From positions 3,642-67,641 of the forward strand of contig MU619296.1 of NCBI GenBank assembly GCA_025201805.1: a DNA stretch of 64,000 nucleotides, written 5' to 3'. Shown piece by piece: positions 56,178-64,000 of the stretch. The notes beneath the pieces were generated by a model that had not been told where the DNA came from, did not search any database, and was given only the letters and a program-made list of their open reading frames with translations. This stretch comes from Parasitella parasitica. Lineage: Eukaryota; Mucoromycota; Mucoromycetes; Mucorales; Mucoraceae. The position numbers and the translations under genes are program-made. Positions within the stretch are counted from its first letter, which is position 1; each line of letters starts with the position of its first letter.

Positions 56178-57419
56178 TTAAAATAAAATCTCCAGTTGTT
56201 TTTGATTCAGAATATCCTTGTAGCATCTAAGTTTGATCAATTCATGCAAAATAAAGTGTAATTTTTTGTCCCAGTTAGTCAGTGCCTGCATACTATTTAC
56301 ACATGCTCGATGGCCAACCCCAAACTAAAGAGGTCGATAAGTTTTTTCTGCAGTTATGGCAAAAGCAATTTCTTATATTGTATATGTATATGTACCTTCT
56401 TATCAACAGAAAGTTTCAATTCACGATGCTCGTTTAGCTGCTTGTTCAATTGGTTGATTTGCACCTCAATGTCCATGCATTGATCGTGGATATCTAATGT
56501 GCTGTTTACCATGCAAGGAGTTGGCGAATGCCACAAGGGAACATCAGTAAATTCTTGCGTAGTATTGTCCCATTTGGCTCCCCAGCCATAATCAATATTG
56601 CATATCGCTCCAGGCAAAGGCCCTTTGCTAATTTTAGCGGCTGTTAGGTTGCATGCCTCGACCCACGCTTGAACAGCAAACAGATCAAGCGACTCAAATA
56701 ACCACAGCCCACCATCTCCTGTCTCTAAACGAAATACATGTGGTCGTTGTGGGTTCCAGCCTGGCGGAGGGATGGCAGTTGCATAAGTGTGGTTCATTTC
56801 CAATGTAGCTAACGGAGCCTGCTCTTCATCTGCTTGCCAGTGAGGGTGCTGATGCATGATGTCTTGGAGAGACGAAAACGAGGCAGATGGGTTCCAAAGC
56901 ATCATACTGGTGCTCTTTCTTCGTCTGCCCTTTTCAGAATCGTCTACCATATGCTGTTGCGTAGGCTTGTACATAACCAGCTCTGTATCCTTGATAACCA
57001 GATAGCACAATTGCCATTGTCGGTTACGCGCTCGTTTATCTGAGCTTTCCATGACGTGTTTGCGCATAACAAGGCCTTGTTTGAATAGTTCCTCTTTCTT
57101 CATGGGAACCAAAGGCAAATCTTTGACCTTTAAGAAATCATCGAGCGGGTTGTGGTTGTGGTTGCTGTCCATGATAACAGATTGTCCCCGTCTTCTTCTA
57201 GAACGGCGAACAGAACCATCTTGTTGATCAAGCGTATTTTTTGGCAAGGTTCTTGATCTTTGTATTGGGGTGGCCGCCTTTCCAGGGATAGCCGGAACGG
57301 CAGGGACTGCAATCTCTGCTTGGTCAATGCGATGAGATTTTACAGCTGCATACATTTCCTAAATACATGAAGCAATTAATTTAATGAAACTAAAGCATGA
57401 TAATAAAAGAGTCTCAACT

Positions 57420-57466
<47 letters not shown>

Positions 57467-59366
57467 GTATGTATGTTTATGTACCTTTAGTAATACTTCA
57501 ACATCTGCGAGCCATGTCTTTTGAGCTCTTGTCAGACCTTCGGGCACACTGCTGCTTTTGCGAGATATGTTTGATTTGAAAGCATCAAATTTTTGAGACA
57601 AGTTACTGATAGGAGTAATTGGACTGCTGGCACTGCTGATACTATGGCTACTGCTTTCACAATTATCAGGAGATTCGTCATCATTCAAATACGATATGGT
57701 TGAAGGGGAGCTGTCGTTTCTTTTAAGATGATAAGATGACGAATCAATGCTTTGATGGCTAACAAGGGATGCGCGACGTTTTCGTTGTTGCGAGAAACTG
57801 CTATCCACCAAATGAGGGAACACTAGTGATTGAACGGTTTCCATGGTATTCTTTACAAAACTTGATCTAGTCATTTTATTTGTCCAATCATTAACAACGT
57901 GCAGATCGGTGTTCAGCAGCAGCAGCGAGTAGGCAACGGCGTAAACCACATCAAAGCAATGCAGCATGGTCTCTGGATTGCATTCGTAATATCTCTTTGC
58001 GAATGCTTCGATGATCCGATCTAATTGCTGAGATTCAGCCTTCAAATAGAGCTTAGAGCACAATGTACGAAATGCATTGTCTAATCTTTGATTGGCGAAA
58101 TCAAAATTGTTCATGTAAAGCAAAAGCACTCTTGACCTTGAGGACCTTTTTTTGCATGCATCATTAATTTCAATTAGAATTAAAATAAAAAATGTGTCTT
58201 TCTGATATACATTACTTTGGCGACCCAAGGAATTCCGCAATCTCTTCTTTAGGGCATAGGGTTGCATCTTCAAGCCATAGTCTTTTTTGTAGCACTTGTT
58301 CGTCTTTCTGCACTTGTGGATCCGATCGATTGTCGACGACTAGTGCTGATGTTGCTGCTAATGCTGTCGATGCCGCTACCCCTTCATGTTTGCACTCGTG
58401 CTTCTCAATTTGTTGTGCTTGCTGAGAATAATCTAGAGCAGAAACGATTTCTTTATCATTCGATATGCAGGAGGAAGATGTCGACAATGATGCAGATGAT
58501 GCTGATGCTGATGATGATGATGCTGACGATGCATTGGAAGATGAAAATGTTGCGTCGATATGTTGCGGGGATGCAAATGTACTGTAGATGGAACTATTGC
58601 ATAAACTGTTTGCCCTTCTCAAAACCTGATGATCCAAGACTCCTGAATCAATGGTGGAAAAATCTAACGTGTGACGATTACACCTCCTAAAGGTGCCATT
58701 GTTATTGGCAGCGGTTGGAATCATTGGTGAACGGTAGCTCTTGGTAATTGCGGTAGATTTTGATACCATCTTTTTCTGCTTTTTGGATCTATTAATACGG
58801 ATGTGTGATGGACTCTGTTTGGAATGCGACGATATATTACAAGGAACCAGAATTCTTCTATCTTTGATGCCGCCAGAAGAAGAGGGAGCGGGAGGCAAAA
58901 GGGATTTATTGTCATTCTCTTTCTCTGTTTGTGTTTGTGTTTGTGTTTGTGCCGCTGCAGCTGCTGATGGCTGCGTGTTTGTCTAAAATTAAATAAATAT
59001 GCAACATTTTTAGTTTGTGTGGCCCAAACAATCTTTTTTTTTTTTTTTTGGCTCTAATATACTTTACACCTCTCAATTTCATAAAGAAACTTTTCAATGA
59101 CTGTAATTATAAACTGTGATTAGTTGCTAGGAAAAAATGCTGCTTCAGTGGTCATTGCATACCTTGGATACTGGCTGTTTTTTTACATTTGCATAATTTT
59201 TGTTATTGTGGTATCTTTTTCTAACAATAGCCTCTTGCTCCTTGTGTGTCAGGCCGATAGAGTAGTCAAATTGATCATCGTCTTTGCTTGTTACAAAGCC
59301 GCCTTCTTGAAGATACTCTGCTGGAGAAACGCCGTTCAATTTTCTTGAATTTGGCAGTATACTCAT
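56178..59366 (-). CDS. Sec7-PH Arf guanine-nucleotide exchange factor (EFA6/Syt1-like)
   Basis: Activates Arf GTPases on membranes. About five exons, roughly 900 residues, from the ATG at 59366 (MSILPNSRKLNG). A long Ser-rich, low-complexity N-terminus is followed by the Sec7 domain across exons 2-3: CPKEEIAEFLGSPK, RVLLLYMNNFDFANQRLDNA, AESQQLDRIIEAFAKRY with the glutamate finger, YECNPETMLHCFDVVYAVAY, LLLNTDLHVVN. After a Ser-rich linker comes a PH domain (LFKQGLVMRKHVMESSDKRA, WQLCYLVIKDTELVMYKP, VFRLETGDGGLWLFES, AVQAWVEACNL). A coiled coil closes it, with WDKKLHFILHELIKLRCYKD at the end, as in EFA6. Family plan Sec7-PH-coiled coil is clear. Exon 1 to 2 junction was not proved. Confidence 0.85.
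57426..57470. repeat. (GT)n microsatellite in a Sec7-PH gene intron
   Basis: About 20 GT units on the plus strand, inside the intron between the Sec7 and PH exons. On the coding strand it is (CA)n, just after the splice donor. Confidence 0.9.
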
Positions 59367-60544
59367 TAATAATCGAACCAAAAAGAATGAAGAGAAAAAA
59401 GAAAGAGTAAAAAACGAGGGAATCCTTGTAATCTGTATTTATGCTTCAAAAGGAGGGGGGGGGGGGAGTTATGAAAAAATTCTTTAATTGTTCAAATGCC
59501 AAATTTGGTGATTGACACGACATTGCTTCTATTGTTGTTTTATTGGATTTGCTTCCTGAGCGTTATACTGGTGCCAGGTTGAACGAATAGCTTTGCTAAT
59601 CTACTCTGAAAAAAGTGCGTATGTATGGTGGTTTCAATGGGTGGAAATTTTGAGCAAGAGCCCATTACTAACAGAGTTTCATGCAAGTGTGCATTCTCAA
59701 TTGAACCCACTGACTTTGCCAATGCAAAAGAAGTTTTCTTTTAGGACGACTTTAGGCAATTAGGAGAACCTTTAAATAAAAAAAGGAATTTTTAATTATT
59801 CGTATAACGAGTAATATCGTCCACTATGATCGTCTTTATCGTCAGAATGATCTTCCAAATGACTGTCTTGCTTTTTAGGATCAGGCACATTCATGTTCAA
59901 GGGTTGCGCGAAAAGACCAGATCGCAAACACACTCCTTCCTTTCATTGTTATCGACTTCTAAATGTGGTTTCTAGAGATTATTAGTAGCTTGAAATTAAA
60001 CTATCTTCTGAACTGGAGGATTCCAAACAGCTAAATTTAGCTGCAGAGCGAGCTCACATTGTTAGACCCCTTTTTGTCAGCACTACCAAAGAGGCTCTTG
60101 AAGGGTGCACATTGCTTCAATGCTTTTTAGGATTATTACATCACCTAGCCAGAGCACGCCGGCCCAAATAACTGCAGATTGAACAGACCTTGCGGCTTGC
60201 AAACTTGATCGTGTTCGCGATATGTATCCACCATAAAATCAAATCACCAGATAAATTAAAATGAGACTCAGGAATGAAATAACTGACTCTCTTTTTTTTT
60301 CTTTGAAAAAAAAAATCAAACTCTAGTAAGCGTATAGGTTTTTACTTTCTTTTATTTATTATCATCATTGATAAAACGAAAAGAGGAAATCATAAACCCT
60401 TATTTTTTCTATATATAAAAAGGAGAGGATACAAAAAAGACCAAGAACAAGGTATAAGAACGAACGAGACAAGTCTATAATTTTATTCATTTTATAAACA
60501 TTAGAGACTTTCTTTATTCCTACATTTACATAACATTAGAGTTC
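59367..60544. other. Spacer with G run and coding-like relic
   Basis: A G run of 12 at about 59455-59467. Around 59986-60167 a stretch without stops encodes a helical, charged fragment (LSSELEDSKQLNLAAERAHI) that I cannot place; it has no start and ends in a stop. Probably transposon or gene debris. The final 150 bases are the promoter of the bromodomain gene. Confidence 0.45.
60410..60420 (+). promoter_or_regulatory. Probable TATA box of the bromodomain gene
   Basis: TATATATAAAA-type sequence about 125 bases ahead of the start codon, followed by a purine-rich stretch. Distance suits a TATA box with a leader of about 80-90 bases; this is inference. Confidence 0.45.
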
Positions 60545-61024
60545 ATGGATAACTGGGCTTTGCGGGAAAACAACGATTCTCCTGTTGGAGTAAATGGTTT
60601 TGTGGACAATATGCCGTTACTATGGAAAATGGGGTTCGAGCCTCCTCTCATGCCAGCTAATGAAAACGATACTTCGCAATCATTCAATGACTTTAATCAG
60701 TCAACGTCGAATTCAGATTTACCTGACGATGATGACCTAGTCGATAAGTTGTTTCGTGAAAGCATGCAAGGTAAATCCAAATAGGAAAATTATCTTCTGA
60801 TAAATCCTAATACTGGTAACAGATATGCACCAACATCAAGCTATGTCAAGCAACGTGGAAATCAAGCAACCTGATAATCCATTGAACATGCTTTTATCAT
60901 CACCACCTCCACAGCCTATAAACGCGCCAATTATCAATCGAAAACGTTCACGATCGCCTGTCCTTACTGAACAGTCCAACAGCTATGTTTCTATAGAACA
61001 ATCAAATGCACCACCTCCATCACT

Positions 61025-61055
<31 letters not shown>

Positions 61056-61270
61056 CAACCACTTCAAAACGACTCCACGAGGCAATTACCGCAACCATCA
61101 TTTACGCAATCTTCGTTATCTCAACAGCAGCAGATTCAACAACAGCAATCCCAATTATTGCTACAGCAGCAATTACAAGCTCGGCAACCGTTGCCTCGGC
61201 CGCCTATGATGCAACAAAATTTACCTCGTGGATTGCCTACGCAACCTGTACCGCCGCAACAGCAAAAGCC

Positions 61271-61324
<54 letters not shown>

Positions 61325-62531
61325 TCACCCAGCACCACAGTACTATCCACAAGGACCTGTACCGCAGCAGCCCTTTTTCCCTCATCATCAAACCACTTTT
61401 ATGCCAATGGCACCCATCCAGCAAAATGCACCTGTCCGTCCATCTACGCCACCCATTCTTGCCAATTTCCAAAACAAATCATTTCAGCATCTCAACATGT
61501 CACCACACCACCGAAAATTAGACATCCTGCCAGGACAACCTTATCAACTTGTAAACAATACATATCCTAACAATGGCATGGCAGAGCCCACGATAGTCAA
61601 TGCTTCGCCGTCGCCCCCAGCTCCAGCCCCAGCCCCAGCTCCTCCTCCTCCTTCTGCTCCTGTCAGAAGCGCAACCACCATTGTATTAAAAACACAGCCA
61701 GCGCAAAAGACGGCAATTCCTCTTAGACCTCAATTGAAAGTGCACTTTGTTCGACATGGCTTAGACTCTACCATTTTTGACGATCCAACAGATCCCATGA
61801 AACCCGACCTGGATATTTTGTCTTTGCGGAAATTGACTGTGGCGACGTTATGCACGCTGAACGTCAACATTGCCCTAGAGGAATTGCCAGAGGTGGACAT
61901 TGAGGAGCCGTTGTCCACCGACTCACATCAAGTGCTGCCAGCAGCTGCTATGCAGGTGATTACCAAGATGGTGCTAGGGACTTCCGGTGATAAAGAGGTT
62001 GCGCAGACACTTGCATCTCAAATTTCAAACGGGGATTTGGTCGCCTTCCAGCGCCTAATTGTAGCTGGTCTGCGAAGCAAGAATATCGTTATTCATACGG
62101 TGCTGAATGAACAGACGTCAGTGAATAATGGCACAAGGAGATCGGCAGCACCAGATGACGACATCATTGATCTGACTCATGTCAAGTATGAACCACCTCA
62201 CAACGTAACACGCTTATTTTTGAGGCTGTATCGATACATACTCAACATGCTGCTGTCGACACCCGATTGCTGGCCTTTTATCCAGCCTGTGCCAGAAACC
62301 GCATTTTTGTACCATCGAGAAATCAAGAACCCAATGGATCTGTACACGGTGGAAGAGAATATATGGCGTGGAAAGTATACCAAGTTTGCCAGATTCGAGA
62401 ATGATATGCAGCGCATTTGGAAAAATGCAAGACTATTCCATCGCAGTTCAGGCACGATCCCGAGACATGCAGAAAATTTAGAGTCTTTATTCACAAAGAT
62501 TGTGATGGATATCAAGAGACAGAATTCGTAA
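60545..62531 (+). CDS. Poly-Gln bromodomain protein
   Basis: Two exons (60545-60770, 60823-62531) give 644 residues. The N-terminus has acidic DDDDLVDKLFRESMQ, then a large Gln/Pro-rich region with pure CAG/CAA tracts. A Pro/Ala run (PAPAPAPAPP) precedes a conserved part with LKVHFVRHGLDSTIF and TLNVNIALEELPEVDIEEP. The bromodomain is at about 538-637: LNMLLSTPDCWPFIQPVPE, YHREIKNPMDLYTVEENI, FENDMQRIWKNARLFHRSSG; the conserved Asn appears as Asn-Ala. It likely binds acetyl-lysine in a chromatin complex. A GTAAGT at the stop (TCG TAA GTG) could be a donor extending the protein by a dozen residues; I keep the stop. Confidence 0.85.
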
Positions 62532-62604
62532 GTGTTACTTGCACCTTCTGATTAATAGTCGAGAAAGTGTGTGTATGTGTGTATATGTATGCTAACGGTA
62601 CATC

Positions 62605-64000
62605 ATGGGCTATTTTACTAGTAAAAACAAGCCAGCGTCCGGTCCTCATGATTTCCAGTTTGACCCAACCAACACTCTGCCAGAGGAATCGGATTTTTCA
62701 TACCCCCCCATAGAGCAAGTGTTTTCAGAGACAAGCACCGTGTATACCATCTCTGCACTCTCGCCGCTAGAACCCAAAGCTCGGAAGGCAGGCTTGAAAG
62801 ATGAAAATTCGCTCTACTTGCAACTCAATGGCCCATTTTTCCAAGCCGTGGAGCGCATGAAGTCTGACTTGGACGGCAACCACCGACAAGTGCCTCGGTT
62901 TTACATTGCAAAAAATCGAACACTGCTGCGTCAAGTTCGTTCTCAAGGCGTGTTGGCTATATTTTACAATACGAAAACAACCCGAGTCCGCCACAGTAAA
63001 AACATTCGCATCGATACAGACATGATCCTGGCTTACCCGGCTAGCGAATTTTACGACCTGGATCAAATCAACGAGTGCACAGTTGACTTTTCGCCAAAAG
63101 GCTGGATTCATCTACGACCGCTGCGCGTAGTCAACCGTATTTCGTTTGAGGCTAACGACTACATTGACCGGGACTACTTTAGACGCATGTTTGCTACTGC
63201 AAAAATGGCAACAGACGACAAGAATGGACACCACAATCCAGAGACCAAGCTGTTGCTCAAGAAGATTGTTCGACAAATCCTAGGACTACCCGAGAGGCAA
63301 GAAGTCGAGAAGCAACAAGTGCCTGTCAAATCAAAGCCAATCATCAAACTGCACACTTTTGTAAAGGGCGACGACCACCGACTCGTCATCCAACAACGCA
63401 TGTTGAAAACCAAAGAAGACGAAGCGATGGAGGCAGACGAAGGGTCGGACGATGAAAAGCCTTCGCCTAAATCGACCGACGTCAAGTCTCAACACAACCC
63501 TAAATCGAGTATACCCACAATGTCAAATGAAGAGCGTTTAGGGACGAGAGAAGTCAATCACGAGGTCTGGAGAAAGCTGTTTGACGGTAGGTTGTACAGT
63601 TGCATATTGCTTAAACGCCCATCTTTGACACGCTATTGTATTTACCGTAGTATGTGCAAGCAAAGGAATTTTTATTCGAAATATAACGTCGCACGGAAAT
63701 ATCAATTGGAACTCGCCTGATTCCGAGGGATTTTTTAAGCGTGTTTATTTCTTTGATGGTATCGTGGTCCAAGCGTTTAGACAGATGACCATGTATCAAC
63801 GCATCACTGAGGTTGCATGTTTAATGTAAGGTTGTTTGGACGCTCTCCTTGCGCCGATGCTAACTTTTTTTTTTTTTTTTTGTTCCTTTTTCTGATGCAT
63901 AGGAAACTGAGAAATTTACCACACATGGCGCAAATGAGAGAAATTTTGTTTAACGATAATGGCGACGTTGCGGGCCTATCGATGGAAAAGTAAGGTTATT
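62605..64000 (+). CDS. Kinase-like protein with unrecognised N-terminal domain, cut by window end
   Basis: Starts at the ATG at 62605 (MGYFTSKNKPASG). Exons 62605-63590, 63656-63825 and 63902-63990 join in frame through CASKGIFIRNITSHGNINW and TEVACLMKLRNLPHMAQM. That last stretch and the continuation REILFNDNGDVAGLSMEK look like the alphaC-beta4-beta5 part of a divergent protein kinase, with a hinge (LSMEK). The first 330 residues hold a conserved-looking domain (FYIAKNRTLLRQVRSQGVLA, ASEFYDLDQINECTVDFSPK) that I do not recognise. There is an acidic linker (about 270-310). The ATP loop and catalytic loop lie in the unseen parts. Partial at the right edge. Confidence 0.6.

Noticed and set aside
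61221-61521. Long Leu- or Ser/Asn-rich frames over the poly-Gln tract
   Set aside because: Shadows of CAG/CAA repeats in other frames of the bromodomain gene.

Overview
The window is fungal nuclear DNA, most likely from a mucoralean (Mucoromycota) genome. The evidence is AT-rich spacers, closely packed genes split by many 50-75 base introns (GTAAG...TAG), proteins rich in poly-Gln and poly-Ser, Helitron and LINE debris of the kind common in early-diverging fungi, and an 18S rDNA fragment that reads as fungal. The species cannot be named from the sequence alone. One scaffold gap (10 N) follows a 61-base T run near 52.88 kb.

Layout. 0-2.5 kb: a DHHC palmitoyltransferase (PFA4 type) and TIM23, convergent. 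2.6-10.6 kb: a mobile-element island, with a decayed Helitron (+), a 2.55-kb unit bounded by inverted 13-base repeats (5705-8255), and a second decayed Helitron (-). The unit carries two convergent paralogous genes related to PD-(D/E)XK nucleases, one with intact catalytic residues and one without, with GATACGG-type repeats at both ends. This is the best candidate for something undescribed. 10.7-18.7 kb: a low-complexity nuclear protein, a cold-shock-domain protein with a 9-base exon, a double-PH protein and an NRBF2/Atg38-like autophagy protein. 20.6-30.1 kb: a membrane-anchored protein with repeated VANG motifs, a sugar transporter, a class II J-protein, an SLP1/SUCO-type SUN protein and a SAP30BP/HCNGP protein. 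30-31.9 kb: a gene-poor spacer with an 18S rDNA fragment. 31.9-44.4 kb: an M19 dipeptidase, an Hrp1-like RRM protein, beta-tubulin, a double-HMG-box protein, a Ted1/Cdc1-type phosphoesterase, a Yck-type casein kinase 1 and a Cys-Gly dipeptidase (DUG1 type). 44.4-46.5 kb: a spacer with a LINE 3' remnant. 46.5-52.8 kb: an Mpv17/PMP22 protein, a Bmt6-like rRNA methyltransferase, a plant/fungal-type Fpg glycosylase, an SDR, a bHLH factor and a GPI-type wall protein. 52.9-56.2 kb: an AT-rich, gene-poor region with copies of a dispersed repeat. 56.2-64 kb: a Sec7-PH Arf exchange factor, a poly-Gln bromodomain protein and a kinase-like gene cut by the window edge.

Most genes are ordinary housekeeping genes and do not form one pathway. 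Several act in the secretory and membrane system (PFA4, SLP1, the Ted1-type phosphoesterase, Sec7-PH, Yck-type CK1, double PH, NRBF2/Atg38). M19 and M20 dipeptidases lie about 9 kb apart. Splicing is notable: tiny exons of 9, 14 and 17 bases and two probable GC-AG introns. Beta-tubulin carries Phe50, Ser165, Tyr167 and Ala198, a natural combination at benzimidazole-site positions.
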